A DNA stretch of 64,000 nt, taken from NCBI GenBank assembly GCA_937125455.1, contig CAKZLK010000002.1, positions 1-64,000 on the forward strand, given 5' to 3'. The translations under genes were made by a program, and so were the position numbers. The notes under the pieces are model-generated. The model saw only the letters and a list, made by a program, of their open reading frames with translations. It searched no databases and was not told the DNA's origin. Shown here piece after piece: positions 24,243 to 34,376 of this stretch (the stretch's first letter is position 1; the number at the start of each line of letters is the position of its first letter). This stretch comes from an uncultured Aequorivita sp. GTDB taxonomy: Bacteria; Bacteroidota; Bacteroidia; Flavobacteriales; Flavobacteriaceae.

Positions 24243-24923
24243 CTAAAATTTGAACTCGTTTTTCTTTTCCACTTTTTTAGCTGATTTGTAGGTATCTCCA
24301 CTGCATTCCGTTCCATCTGGCACGAGGTCAAAGATCTCGGGTTCCCTTCGTTTGTTTAGTCCCCAACAAAATTCGGTTGTTCTGAACTTAACAATTTTAC
24401 CATCGGTAAATTCTATCTGGTTGAAAACTTTGTTATTTTTTAAAAGACTTAGTGATAGTGTTTTTGCTTTGCTTTGGATCAAATATACTTCATCAGAGGA
24501 TTGTACCTCTTGCAAGATAGCTTTTGGAAAATGAACGGTAACTTGGGAAATCAACCTATACTTCTCATTCTTGCGAAGATATTTCATCAACTCTTTGTCC
24601 GCATTGATCTGTTTTAGTAATCCCACTTTGTCCAAAACCTTAAAAGAAATAAGGATGCTGTCTTTTTGTGTTTGGCTTAGGGAATCTTTTTTTATAAAAA
24701 TTTCTCTTTTTTGGATTTTTATCTCTTCCCATTGGAGCCGTACCGGTTCGAATAAATTTGTAATTGTTTTGGGCTGGTAGTCATTTCCTAAAAGATAGGT
24801 GGTATATATGCCCAGTGTTCCCAGTTCGGGCAAGGAGGTATTTGTAGACTGCTTGTACTGAATGGGTCTACAGGAAGCAGCAACAAAGAAAAGTAAAATA
24901 TAAACTGGTCTCAAGGGCGACAT
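24243..24923 (-). CDS. Lipoprotein, first gene of the leftward T2SS-like operon
   Basis: I start at ATG 24923 because it gives a clean lipoprotein signal (MSPLRPVYILLFFVAASC); the longer frame adds a non-signal-like stretch. The 226-aa protein has no known family; it ends ECSGDTYKSAKKVEKKNEFK. It abuts the FN3 lipoprotein gene directly. A TTG/TACATTTG promoter sits just upstream. It could be a pilotin for the secretin GspD, inferred from its place in the locus. Confidence 0.68.
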   Translation of the reverse strand: MSPLRPVYILLFFVAASCRPIQYKQSTNTSLPELGTLGIYTTYLLGNDYQPKTITNLFEPVRLQWEEIKIQKREIFIKKDSLSQTQKDSILISFKVLDKVGLLKQINADKELMKYLRKNEKYRLISQVTVHFPKAILQEVQSSDEVYLIQSKAKTLSLSLLKNNKVFNQIEFTDGKIVKFRTTEFCWGLNKRREPEIFDLVPDGTECSGDTYKSAKKVEKKNEFKF

Positions 24924-24963
24924 TATTTTAGGGATTAAATATACTTGATGGTAATGGATTGAA

Positions 24964-24994
24964 CAAATGTAATTGCATTGAATCAACGAAACAA
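24964..24994 (-). promoter_or_regulatory. Promoter of the leftward T2SS-like operon
   Basis: The reverse strand has TTG (24992-24994), 20 nt, then TACATTTG (24964-24971), matching the Bacteroidota -33/-7 pattern. The start of transcription would be near 24957, about 34 nt before ATG 24923. The seven leftward genes behind it overlap or nearly touch, so one promoter could serve all. Confidence 0.6.
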
Positions 24995-25233
24995 AAAAAG
25001 GCCGTAAAGTATATTTCCAAAATCAAAACGCTACTCAGAATAAAAGGTTAAGCCAAAAACCAAGTTCAAATTTTCAAAGATCGTTTTGCAATTAGTGTTC
25101 TTCTAGTATAATCCAATGAGCGGCACACTATACCTTAAGATGACCGTAAAGATAGCACTGCTGTAAACTTCAAGAGCAAAGAATTTATCATATTGTCAAA
25201 AATAAGTAAACGTTTAAACTGGATAGGGCGCAT

Positions 25234-25263
25234 AAAGTGAGCCACTTGCAGGTGGTTCACTTT
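25234..25263. repeat. Inverted repeat, 12-bp arms, possible transposon-end remnant
   Basis: AAAGTGAGCCAC (25234-25245) pairs with GTGGTTCACTTT (25252-25263) with one mismatch and a 6-nt loop. A third partial copy (GCTCACTTT) lies at 25279-25287. Repeated transposase-binding sites of this kind occur at the ends of IS21-family elements, but no transposase gene is present. Apart from this and the T2SS promoter I see nothing in 24995-25328. Confidence 0.45.
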
Positions 25264-25328
25264 CACACGCCGAGCTATGCTCACTTTAATCCGCTGTGGG
25301 TGGTATACTATGCCCGTTTTTTGCAACT

Positions 25329-25667
25329 ATGTTATCTAGAGAAGAAAGGCAAGATGTTGAAGTTGAAATTACTAAATTTCAAATGTACTTGAATGATATT
25401 GACAAGAAACTTCCAAGTAATAAATTGGTTTACGACCATACATTTTTATTCTTTCAGAAAATACTTGGATATCACAATGCACCTATTTTTTTTAATCCTT
25501 CTCCGAACAAATATGCTTCGCTATTATTTATGTGGCAACCGTATGTTTTGAATGAGTTAGATATATTCGATGAGGATTCTTTTCAGAATATAAATAAAGA
25601 AAATGATGATGTATACCAAATTTCATTAGCCGATATAAAATCATATATCAAAAGTATGACTGATTGA
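25329..25667 (+). CDS. Small hypothetical protein
   Basis: A 112-aa frame from ATG 25329 (MLSREERQDVEVEITKFQMY) to TGA 25667. The longer frame from 25296 is not used because the extra residues overlap the transposon-like repeat region. It is acidic, has no signal peptide or membrane helix, and ends in DIKSYIKSMTD. It is the only rightward gene between two leftward operons. No family recognised. Confidence 0.5.
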   Translation: MLSREERQDVEVEITKFQMYLNDIDKKLPSNKLVYDHTFLFFQKILGYHNAPIFFNPSPNKYASLLFMWQPYVLNELDIFDEDSFQNINKENDDVYQISLADIKSYIKSMTD

Positions 25668-25717
25668 AAATGTACTCTTTAAATTCAATCTATTCTAGTA
25701 TTGAACCACTTATTTCC

Positions 25718-25921
25718 TTACTCTGTATTCTCCAAATCGGTGTTTTTATTTGAATCTTTACTTGCCTTTCCAAAAATTTTACTAAAGGGTATAGAGGGCA
25801 TCACTTTTGCAATAAAATTCCCTATCAATGTTATTCTGTCTTTCTTAATCACATTAAGGATTAGCGTCATTACAATTATAAATCCAAAGATAATTAAAAG
25901 TGTTATGTGGATACTATTCAT
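25718..25921 (-). CDS. Small single-span membrane protein
   Basis: The 67-aa protein has one N-terminal membrane helix (ITLLIIFGFIIVMTLILNVI) followed by a basic then acidic cytoplasmic or periplasmic tail. No homologue recognised. It lies about 390 bp downstream of the RHS-B2 immunity candidate, in the same direction but behind a terminator, so it is probably a separate unit or a leftover orphan immunity gene. Confidence 0.4.
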   Translation of the reverse strand: MNSIHITLLIIFGFIIVMTLILNVIKKDRITLIGNFIAKVMPSIPFSKIFGKASKDSNKNTDLENTE

Positions 25922-26157
25922 TTGTTCTAAATTTTAATTCATCCTGTTATTGAATATTATGATAGCATCATATTTCTAAAAGTCAATAGTTCTTTTAAAA
26001 ATAAAATGACATCATCTTTTCGCAATCTAAAAAGGAAGATTGAATTAAGTTGTGACATGAAAAAAGACACACTATCTCTACCTGCGAAAAGCAAGGTATT
26101 TAAAGGGATTATAATAAAAAATAACACTTTTATAAAACGAGTTGAGGTATTGGCAAT

Positions 26158-26184
26158 AAAAAAAGCAACCGTTTTAGGGTTGCT
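26158..26184 (-). terminator. Rho-independent terminator of the second RHS operon
   Basis: On the reverse strand AGCAACC pairs with GGTTGCT (26178-26184 and 26164-26170, 7-nt loop), followed by at least six T. It lies 125 bp after the stop of the small membrane protein gene at 26309. The rest of 25922-26308 holds no supported gene. Confidence 0.7.
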
Positions 26185-26308
26185 TCTCTAATTGTAAATA
26201 TTTCGTTTTATATTATTCTATAAATTCATTTTAAGTAATCGATTAGTCTTATCAATTACTCGCTAATTTCACAATTACATTCTCAGTAAATTTTAATACT
26301 AATTACTA

Positions 26309-26605
26309 TTAAGATATACTTTTCTTGCGAAAAAATAACTTTGTCAAAAAATAGATAATAACTGCATAAAAATTTAAATTAAGAAAAATTCCCATGAAAT
26401 TAGCTAGCGTTGACTTTAGGTTAAATAAATAATTAATTGGAAATTGAAAAATTTCAGCTAGTCCAATTATTGTGGCATTTATAATTTTTCCATAATCAGA
26501 TGTTTCCATCATAATACTCTCATACATAAACCCAGTTATAAAATATGTGATTAATAGAATAAGGAAAATAGCAATATGGAAACTTATTTTATATTTAATT
26601 TTCAT
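26309..26605 (-). CDS. Small polytopic membrane protein, candidate immunity protein for the RHS lipase-like toxin
   Basis: The 98-aa protein has about three hydrophobic segments (FHIAIFLILLITYFITGFMY, IINATIIGLAEIFQF, and LNLNFYAVIIYFLTKLFF). It starts 6 bp after the RHS-B2 stop and is followed by a terminator, so it forms the last gene of the operon. A membrane location suits protection against a lipase or other membrane-acting tip. Immunity is inferred from position; no family recognised. Confidence 0.58.
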   Translation of the reverse strand: MKIKYKISFHIAIFLILLITYFITGFMYESIMMETSDYGKIINATIIGLAEIFQFPINYLFNLKSTLANFMGIFLNLNFYAVIIYFLTKLFFRKKSIS

Positions 26606-26611
26606 GCTGAT

Positions 26612-29600
26612 TTAATTTTGCTGTTCTTTTTCTTCTTTACGTTCCTTTCTTCTTTCTTTTCTTTCAGCTTTTCTCTCTTCTTTTCTATCTCTTCTCTCAT
26701 TATAATCATTTAATTCTTGAAGAATTCTACCGAGAACCTCATCAAATGTATTATCATCAATAGTATAATGAGTATCATCAGACTCATAACAATTTGTTAT
26801 ACAAGTTGTTGAGTTATTCTTACTTCTTTTATTCTTTCTGCCACGAGAACCAATTTTTCCAAAAGTTCTTTGATAAAAATTAAGGTTTTCTAATACATTA
26901 TCAAACAATTCCCTAGAGATAGTATCTGACATAGGACCATCAGCTGCATCTATTGTGATAAGTAAATCTACATCAATCCCTAAGTCATAAAGAGCTCTAG
27001 ATAAATTAAGTGCGTGCTCACCCCCTTTACTATAGCCATAAATAATTAAAGGTTCATTCGGGTCAGCTGATTTTGCTTCTTCTAATCCTGCTAAAATTAC
27101 TCCAGTTGGATTCCAATAATTTGAATTAATTAGCACGACACTTCCAACTTTCATGTCTACCTCTTTCACAATAGCTTTTGCTAATTTAGGAGGCACATCA
27201 CCATAATCACCCTTGTTACTAAACTCAGCTCCAGCAAAAATTATTACTTTTTCTAGCCCTTCCATTTCTCGGGCATCGATAACTCTGTTTTCACTAAAAG
27301 CATATGTAGAATTGTGAACATAATTCGGTGCTAATGGGTCGATTGTAACAAATCTAGCTATTGCAGGGTCATAGTGCCTAAACTTATACTCATGCATGTT
27401 GTAACCTAGTTCTTCAGAATATTCTTGCTCTTGAAAAGTTTTATATGATTGTGCCAAACTATTTCCGTTTGGAGAAACCGTGTTATTATATCCTTTTTGT
27501 TTCAAGCCAAAGGGATAATAATTTTTCTCCTCAATGATTTCGGTCGATGGGTTGATACTGCCGTTCAAATCTGCATCCGAGTAGGACAGACGTATATTCC
27601 CTAAGTGGTCCTTATACTGAAAGACATATTTAAAAGTAGAATTGGTCGTCCCTCCTGAGTCTTTATCAAAGCCCTCCACGGATTCAGATGTTGCTGCCAC
27701 GGGCTTTACATAGCCCTCTGGCTGTGACATAAATTGGAGCTCCAGATTGCCAGGCGAACCCATATCGGAATAGATATAACCCCCAGCGTATTGGGTAATG
27801 GTGACAGCACTGTTCACATTGGTTATTTTTTCCAGTTTGTTGCCCGTGGCATCATAGACATAACTTATGGAGTTGGTCAGGGTATTGCCCGGCTCGAAAC
27901 GAACAAAGGTTGGTAGGTTAAGGTGGTTGTAACGTATAGACTTGATTCCCTTGTTATTATCCACCTCCATATTACCGTTGTTGTCATATAAATAGTCATC
28001 CCCAGGGTTTATGCCATCCTTGAACCCAAAGATCTTGTGTGAAGTCGGTTGAGGGTTGTCAATAACCTTCATAAGTCGGTTCCCATCATAGGTATAGGCA
28101 AGGTTGTCCCATTGCCCGAATGTTGGCACTGTATTTTCGTCCGCTCCCCACCGCACAAGGTTGAGTATGTTACCATTTTTGTCGTAGTCTATATTACCGA
28201 CCTTATATTCAGTGTTCAGTTCCATGGCACCCAGGGTTGTACCCATATAGCTCTCCGCATCCGTAATGCGGTTAAGGCGATCGTAACCATAGGCATATCC
28301 CCTTAGTTTTTTATCGCTACTCATCGTCTTCCAAAGTGTCTGGGCTATATTACCGTTGTAAAGGGGCGCATTGGTAGCACTGCCCTCCACGGTGTTGTAA
28401 TTGATCCTGAAGTTGAACAGGTCTATATTGCCGATTTCCTCAATTCCGCCCGCTCCTGCTTCAATGTCATTTATGTCCGTGAGCCAACCCCGTATGTTAT
28501 AGGCATAGTCTACGCTCTGTAGTGTCTTGTCGATGTTGCCACCAAAGAGTGCTAAGCCCGTTACCTGTGCTCCAGTACTCTTGAAACTTACCTTCCCGAC
28601 CAGTCCAGGCGCGGTCGGTTGGCTGGTGAGCGTTAGAAAGGCCACATTGTTCTTCTTGAAGGTTACGGATGTTCCCGACCTTCCTATGGAAAAGCTGTCG
28701 CCCTCGTCATACTCATAGATGGTTGACTGCTCCACGCCGTTTACGATCGCCTTCATATCCTTGTGCCCATCGCTGTCAGCGTCGGTATTGATGAAGTAGA
28801 GGCCATAGTCATAGCCAGTGGTCCAGTTGTCGTTTGTGGTAGTGGTTTTGAGCAGTCCCGCACGCAGGAGTTTGTCCTCCTGAGTCACGGTAAAGTAAAT
28901 ACCACCATTGCCCACAACCTTCCCCTTGGTCTTGGCCCCGGAATCCCAGCTATTTGCACTTCCTGTTTTTGTAAGTGTTCCGTCAAAGGTAGCCTCGGCA
29001 AGGGTAAGGAGTGTATATCCGTCAAACTCGGTCTCCCCACCCACGTTCTTTCGGATCAGCTGCCCTAGCTCATCGTACTCGTTCTCCGCAATAAGTTGAA
29101 GGGGGGAACTCCCAATCTGTTGTTTCTGGGACAGTAGCCTTCCCATATGGTCATAAGTAAAATAGTCGTTTACCAAAAGCGTAGGCTGCCCAGTTTTGGC
29201 GTGTGTATTGTGTGTTTCCAGTACTCTGCCAGAGATCTGGTCAAGTTGGCTCCTGTTCCAGTCCCGTGTCTGAAGGTATTGATTATAGCTATCCACTTGT
29301 ATGGCACGGCCACGACTATCATAGGCGATAACAGATGTGATCCACATCTGCGCATCCAGAACTTTTACCCAGCTTACCGTGGGAAGACCTTGTGTGGTGG
29401 TGACCACAGAGGTATCCTCTGTGGTCTTGGTCCCTAGAACATCAGTCGGTGGGGTAAGTACCGTACCGCCACCTACGACTGTATAGTCCACATAGTCGTC
29501 ATAATAGTTTATCGTAAGCACCTCCATTACTGAAGAATTGGTCGGATAAGCCAAATTGGAATAATAAAAAGATTTTCCGTTAATAGTAGTACTTGCTGTT

Positions 29601-30784
29601 GGAGTCCTCGCTTCGGAAATGGCACCCGTATGCTGTGAAAAATCCTGCTCGACATCAAAACCCATGGAGGGGGAGTAGGTACCGGTATATACTATCCTAT
29701 CCAGAGCGTCGTATTTGGTAAAGAGCCATTGGTTGGACAATGCCTGATTAGCGTCTTGGGTAAGCACGGGACGATCAAGACTATCATACCTTATTTTCTC
29801 AGCTCCCTTGCCAGGGATTTTTTTCCAAACCAAACGATTACGTTGGTCATAATGGTACTGATAACAGAGCTTGTCAAGAATGGTCTGGTGCCCAGGCACT
29901 AGGGCGCTGTTGCTCACGATCTGAGCCGTGCCCTTAGGCGAAAGAACATATACTAAGTTTCCATAGTCGTCATAAATATAGTAAGAGTCTATATTGTAAG
30001 ACTGGTTATTGGCATCAAGCGCTGTTTGTCTTTTCAGGAGGGTCTGTCCCTGTTTGTTCTGGAACTCCAAGACCCTACCCGTAGACCCATCAGCAGGCTG
30101 CCAGTTTTCGTCCTTTGTAACGGTCCGTGAGAGTGTATTAACAGCATAAAGGCCATCCAACTCAAGCTCGGGAGCATCGGCTCCGTTCTCATAGTTCACG
30201 GAAAAATTCCATACCTCTGAACCGGAATTGAAGCCAAAGCCAAACTTGATGGTATGATCGCTATCCGCAAGGGGGTCAATCTTCCAATCGGAGCCAGGTG
30301 CGCCCTGTTCCAGCACCCTGTTTAACGGGGAGTCCTCAAAACGTTTTTCGGAATAGGGATTGATCGTATAGGGGTGAAAACCATCAGGGTATGCATTGTC
30401 ATAATATGCCAATAAAGGGGTATGGAGATTGGGATTGAACTCCCCATTGTTCCCAAGATCAGGATAGGGTAGCCAGTCCTTGGGCTGTCTGCCAAAATCA
30501 TCATAGTCGACAGGGGTGACAAGATCCTCACGGTTGCCCCCGGCACGGATGGCCACGCTCTGTTTGGGTCGGCCAAGGCCGTCGTAATAGACAATGTTCT
30601 CTATTTTCTTGTCGTTGTTTATAGGTAAATCGTCAAAATCTATTGCCTCTACTTCTCCCTGATCGAGTGCGGTCTGGTAACTTATCTGTCTAACATAGTT
30701 CTGGTCCTGGGAGGGGCTGGTCTGCCCAAGTGCCATCAATGGCAACAAAAAGAAAGGCAGCAGGGTATATAAAAAGTATCTCAT
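26612..30784 (-). CDS. DUF6443-RHS protein with C-terminal alpha/beta-hydrolase-like tip (RHS-B2)
   Basis: The 1390-aa protein is a paralogue of RHS-B1: signal peptide (ending ALGQ), DUF6443-type start (IENIVYYDGLGRPKQSVAIR), RHS/YD repeats, a beta-rich insert, and a core ending YDPAIARFVTIDP. The tip of about 200 residues starts after GLEKVIIFAGAEF and contains IIYGYSKGGEHAL, the G-x-S-x-G nucleophile elbow of lipases, followed by DVDLLITIDAADG as possible acid site. A conserved His lies in DDTHYTIDD. The extreme C-terminus is a Lys/Arg/Glu-rich coil. A lipase or esterase toxin is likely but substrate unknown. It follows RHS-A2 by 10 bp and precedes the membrane immunity candidate by 6 bp. 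Confidence 0.87.
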   Translation of the reverse strand: MRYFLYTLLPFFLLPLMALGQTSPSQDQNYVRQISYQTALDQGEVEAIDFDDLPINNDKKIENIVYYDGLGRPKQSVAIRAGGNREDLVTPVDYDDFGRQPKDWLPYPDLGNNGEFNPNLHTPLLAYYDNAYPDGFHPYTINPYSEKRFEDSPLNRVLEQGAPGSDWKIDPLADSDHTIKFGFGFNSGSEVWNFSVNYENGADAPELELDGLYAVNTLSRTVTKDENWQPADGSTGRVLEFQNKQGQTLLKRQTALDANNQSYNIDSYYIYDDYGNLVYVLSPKGTAQIVSNSALVPGHQTILDKLCYQYHYDQRNRLVWKKIPGKGAEKIRYDSLDRPVLTQDANQALSNQWLFTKYDALDRIVYTGTYSPSMGFDVEQDFSQHTGAISEARTPTASTTINGKSFYYSNLAYPTNSSVMEVLTINYYDDYVDYTVVGGGTVLTPPTDVLGTKTTEDTSVVTTTQGLPTVSWVKVLDAQMWITSVIAYDSRGRAIQVDSYNQYLQTRDWNRSQLDQISGRVLETHNTHAKTGQPTLLVNDYFTYDHMGRLLSQKQQIGSSPLQLIAENEYDELGQLIRKNVGGETEFDGYTLLTLAEATFDGTLTKTGSANSWDSGAKTKGKVVGNGGIYFTVTQEDKLLRAGLLKTTTTNDNWTTGYDYGLYFINTDADSDGHKDMKAIVNGVEQSTIYEYDEGDSFSIGRSGTSVTFKKNNVAFLTLTSQPTAPGLVGKVSFKSTGAQVTGLALFGGNIDKTLQSVDYAYNIRGWLTDINDIEAGAGGIEEIGNIDLFNFRINYNTVEGSATNAPLYNGNIAQTLWKTMSSDKKLRGYAYGYDRLNRITDAESYMGTTLGAMELNTEYKVGNIDYDKNGNILNLVRWGADENTVPTFGQWDNLAYTYDGNRLMKVIDNPQPTSHKIFGFKDGINPGDDYLYDNNGNMEVDNNKGIKSIRYNHLNLPTFVRFEPGNTLTNSISYVYDATGNKLEKITNVNSAVTITQYAGGYIYSDMGSPGNLELQFMSQPEGYVKPVAATSESVEGFDKDSGGTTNSTFKYVFQYKDHLGNIRLSYSDADLNGSINPSTEIIEEKNYYPFGLKQKGYNNTVSPNGNSLAQSYKTFQEQEYSEELGYNMHEYKFRHYDPAIARFVTIDPLAPNYVHNSTYAFSENRVIDAREMEGLEKVIIFAGAEFSNKGDYGDVPPKLAKAIVKEVDMKVGSVVLINSNYWNPTGVILAGLEEAKSADPNEPLIIYGYSKGGEHALNLSRALYDLGIDVDLLITIDAADGPMSDTISRELFDNVLENLNFYQRTFGKIGSRGRKNKRSKNNSTTCITNCYESDDTHYTIDDNTFDEVLGRILQELNDYNERRDRKEERKAERKERRKERKEEKEQQN

Positions 30785-30794
30785 AGCTGGATGA

Positions 30795-33700
30795 TTAGTC
30801 GTTTATGTAGCGGTATTGGTTCTCGCTCAGAACATTATTGTCCATATCCATTACGTATTGAAGTCTCCCGTAGTCATCGTACTCATAGATCATCTTGAAT
30901 CCTTTTGGGTCGGTTACCGTATGGACGCCGACTAAAGGAATATATGTAAGGGTAGTCACCTGGGCATTGGGCAATCCATTGCGAATCTTGTCCAGTTCGG
31001 CATCAAGGTTGCCAGTGGAAGGATCCTCTATAATAGACATATTAAGACCACCAACGCCCATAGCTTGCGCATAGGTCGCATTCTCTATTTTTGCAACGGG
31101 GTACAGGCCGTGGTAGCCCCATATGTAACTTATATGGGCGCCCCCCACTTTTGATACCTCCTTGGGGTTCCCGTAACCGTCATAGCTATGGTAAATGATA
31201 CGGCTTTCCAATTGGAGAGAGCCCTGGGCCTCTCCTTTTAGTGTCTGGATGAATTTAGGGAGGTACTGCCCTCCAAAATTATCATATTCAGTTCTTTGGG
31301 TGCTCAAAAGCTGTTCTGGGCCTTCTCCTACTTTTTTAAATGAACGCGTTTGGACAGGTTCTGCGATGCGATAATCGTCGATAAGGCCCTGGATGCCAAG
31401 ATCGTTCGCATAGTCTGTCTGTACAATCAATTTCTTATTATCCGTGCTGGTAGTTTTCTCCACCCGAGTTTGCTGTAAATGTTGGGGGTTATCGTAATAA
31501 TAATAGGTAGTTGTCTGAGCGAAGTTACCGTTGTCATCATACTCCTTGGTAATTGAAGAATTCTGATAGAACCAATAGGAGTTATTAGAGTATTCCATGA
31601 TGTTTAAATTTTCTAACATCTTGTCATAGATGATAAGATGATTGACAGGTTTTTGATAACAGGGGTTTCCTACCCAGCGCCATTTCATATTGTGCCCAGA
31701 AGCAATACAATTTCTAGTTGGAGTATTAGGTAAGAATGGGATATCATGTATTAAATATACATGTTTGTGATTAGTCGCGCAGTACCAATCTTTTTCATGT
31801 TTTAGTACATCTTCTTGAGTACAGTTATAAGTGATATCAATATATTTTGTTAATTGAAACATTTTATTTACAGTATATCCATAGTTTCGTGCAAAAACAG
31901 AATCAACTTTCTTATATGAATTACTAACTTCCTTTAAAAGCAGTATTTCATTATCCTCTTTTTTAAATACAGTTTCCCTTTTGAGAAGTCCATTGCCCCA
32001 ACCACTATTAACCCAAGGAGATCCATCTATGGCAGCCCCATGGATAATATTTCCCTGAACATCAGGCATTATTAGATATTCATTTTCAACTCCACCACCC
32101 TCAAAGTTATCACCACCATAGCTTACCGTTACATATTTATAGTTTATTGATCCAGAATCAGAAGAATTATATAATTGACGTACACTGTTGGAATTTAGTG
32201 ATTGATAGGTAATATCATAGTCGGCTCCAGAACAACTTTCTCTATATATTGAATTGGTTATATAATATGGTCTTGGACCTTTTTGTCCAGAAGAAACACT
32301 TAAGTCATCTTTTTTACCATAATAATATCGTACTATGTTATTTGGAGCGAGGGATGTTGGTGTATCAAACGACTTAACCCTTTTTAATCGCATTCCGCCA
32401 GTCGTGATATTTTGAGATGCCTCATAGGGTGTATCGCTACTTCGGTAAACAATATCAGTCCAGGTCTCAGTACATTTCCACTCAGTGCTCAATGTGAATG
32501 TATAAATTCTATCCTTTTTAAATTCCACTGAGTAATAATCGTTAGGCGATGGGTAACCAACTTGAAATAAAGTATTATTGGGTATAACAATCATCCCACT
32601 GACTGTTTCCCTCATTATGTCAATATTGTTATTTAAATCATCAGTTATACTCAGTCGCACTTTGAGTGGTTTTGAAGGTGGAGAAGTATGACATGGTGAA
32701 TGTGGATCATAGGGAAGCCCTATATTTAACTTAAATTTCACAAGTTGATCAAAAATTATTTTTTGAGTCTGCCCTATATCTTCTACTACTTGTGGGACAT
32801 CACCATATTCTGAAATAGCTGACAAGTTTAAATGCACGTTGTGTTCATTGGGATATACTGTAGTCATTTCATTATAACTATTCGCTTCGTATTCAAATTC
32901 ATTGTAACCTTTGGTAGGATAATGGACTTCTTTAAGAAGGCCGTTGATCGCCTTTGTAGGGTCAATGGTCTTGTCAGACCCATCATCACTTAGACTATAA
33001 TAAAGAAATTGTGGATAAATATAGGATCTTATAAAAGGATCATTAGGGTTTGGATAACGGTTTTTACCCAAATTAGCTTTTCCATTATAATATCCATAAT
33101 AATCAGTGCTGTTCGTAAGTCTTGCAGGGATTTCGCTCGGATTGTAATAATCAAAGGAATAGCTCTTTTCTGGGTCTAAGTACTGGATTTCGTTAAGCAG
33201 AATTCTATCATTGTCGGTAGTAATATAATTAAAATCAAATTGAGACTTTGTAGCTGGTACTGGAGCATTATCCTTTACAATAATACTTGATATCAACTTA
33301 AAGGAAGAAATTTCTGGATGGGATACATTGGACTCAAATAACACCTCCCCAAAGTCTGGTTCATTGCTAGATATTTTAATAAGTCTCTTAGGGTTTAATG
33401 TCCTTAATCTGGAATATGTACTGTTAACGTTTTGACTTCCTGCATAATTTTGACAACCATATTGAAAATATGGCATCAATACTGATAGCGCATCAGAAAT
33501 ACCAATATCGTACGTAAAAGAATTTGATTCTTCATAAATAAAATTGACTATATCGCCCTTGGGATGTTCAATTTTGGTAAGGTACCAGGCCGTTATTGCG
33601 GGCACTTCAGGAACGCTGTGTTGTCCAGAACCATAAGTTCTACATCCAGTTATTTCTTGTTCCTTAAATGAATAAACTACCCCGTCTGGGGTTGTAATTT

Positions 33701-34283
33701 CAAAACCATCAAGAATCATTTCCACTTTAAGTCCATTTTGCGGCATCATTAATATGCCAGAATATTCTCCCACAATGTCCTGTTTTTTTTTGTTGTCAAA
33801 TAAAAACTTTCCTGAGTGCCCCATAAAGTTATACATATAGATATCCGTCTCAGTATCCGCATCCTCACCTCCTGCAGCAAATAAAAAATCCATCGCCTCT
33901 TGACTATAAAAGCCCACTTCATGAATTTCTTTATCTGGCAGGATATTTACACGTTCCTCGTCTGGCTTGTCTCTAATTACCCTAGAGATAACCCCACCAG
34001 CATTCAAGCTCCATCCGAGGCCTACATTAGAGGAGAGTTGATCGACCTTAATCCCGTTTGAACTATAGCTTAATGAAATTGGGACAGAAAGGTTTCTAGT
34101 ATTATAAGTATACAAAGGAATCGAAACATTTGGCGTCCCAGTAAACATTCCAACGGGAACTTGACCATACTTTCCCAGTTCATATGCGGTTGGAGAGGGA
34201 GGAACAATCTTTGGGAGATCGATATTCTGACTGTAAAAAAAAATAGATGAGAATGCAAAGAGAAGGAAACAATACTTTTTCAT
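30795..34283 (-). CDS. Large secreted RHS-repeat protein, N-terminal partner (RHS-A2)
   Basis: I start at ATG 34283 (MKKYCFLLFAFSSIFFYSQN, a clear signal peptide), giving 1162 aa; an in-frame ATG at 34328 would add 15 unsuitable residues and lies in the conserved leader. The N-terminal part (PTAYELGKYGQVPVGMFTGT, then VPISLSYSSNGIKVDQLSS) parallels RHS-A1. The C-terminal part shares WGYHGLYPVAKIE, TDPKGFKMIYEYDDYGRL and the final QYRY. There is no core and no toxin tip. Together with RHS-B2 it forms a second two-gene RHS operon. The first two-thirds are AT-rich and divergent from RHS-A1, the last 250 residues conserved. Confidence 0.85.
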   Translation of the reverse strand: MKKYCFLLFAFSSIFFYSQNIDLPKIVPPSPTAYELGKYGQVPVGMFTGTPNVSIPLYTYNTRNLSVPISLSYSSNGIKVDQLSSNVGLGWSLNAGGVISRVIRDKPDEERVNILPDKEIHEVGFYSQEAMDFLFAAGGEDADTETDIYMYNFMGHSGKFLFDNKKKQDIVGEYSGILMMPQNGLKVEMILDGFEITTPDGVVYSFKEQEITGCRTYGSGQHSVPEVPAITAWYLTKIEHPKGDIVNFIYEESNSFTYDIGISDALSVLMPYFQYGCQNYAGSQNVNSTYSRLRTLNPKRLIKISSNEPDFGEVLFESNVSHPEISSFKLISSIIVKDNAPVPATKSQFDFNYITTDNDRILLNEIQYLDPEKSYSFDYYNPSEIPARLTNSTDYYGYYNGKANLGKNRYPNPNDPFIRSYIYPQFLYYSLSDDGSDKTIDPTKAINGLLKEVHYPTKGYNEFEYEANSYNEMTTVYPNEHNVHLNLSAISEYGDVPQVVEDIGQTQKIIFDQLVKFKLNIGLPYDPHSPCHTSPPSKPLKVRLSITDDLNNNIDIMRETVSGMIVIPNNTLFQVGYPSPNDYYSVEFKKDRIYTFTLSTEWKCTETWTDIVYRSSDTPYEASQNITTGGMRLKRVKSFDTPTSLAPNNIVRYYYGKKDDLSVSSGQKGPRPYYITNSIYRESCSGADYDITYQSLNSNSVRQLYNSSDSGSINYKYVTVSYGGDNFEGGGVENEYLIMPDVQGNIIHGAAIDGSPWVNSGWGNGLLKRETVFKKEDNEILLLKEVSNSYKKVDSVFARNYGYTVNKMFQLTKYIDITYNCTQEDVLKHEKDWYCATNHKHVYLIHDIPFLPNTPTRNCIASGHNMKWRWVGNPCYQKPVNHLIIYDKMLENLNIMEYSNNSYWFYQNSSITKEYDDNGNFAQTTTYYYYDNPQHLQQTRVEKTTSTDNKKLIVQTDYANDLGIQGLIDDYRIAEPVQTRSFKKVGEGPEQLLSTQRTEYDNFGGQYLPKFIQTLKGEAQGSLQLESRIIYHSYDGYGNPKEVSKVGGAHISYIWGYHGLYPVAKIENATYAQAMGVGGLNMSIIEDPSTGNLDAELDKIRNGLPNAQVTTLTYIPLVGVHTVTDPKGFKMIYEYDDYGRLQYVMDMDNNVLSENQYRYIND

Positions 34284-34376
34284 AAATTGGATAGTTTTGA
34301 AAGTGTAAAAAGTGTTTATTTTGGACATAGCAAACCCATGTCAAATTCTGTAAAACGAATTAAAAGGGGAGAGTTT

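Noticed and set aside
26006-26191. 61-codon plus-strand frame
   Set aside because: It runs through the terminator hairpin of the RHS operon and is Lys/Ile-rich without any feature of a real protein.
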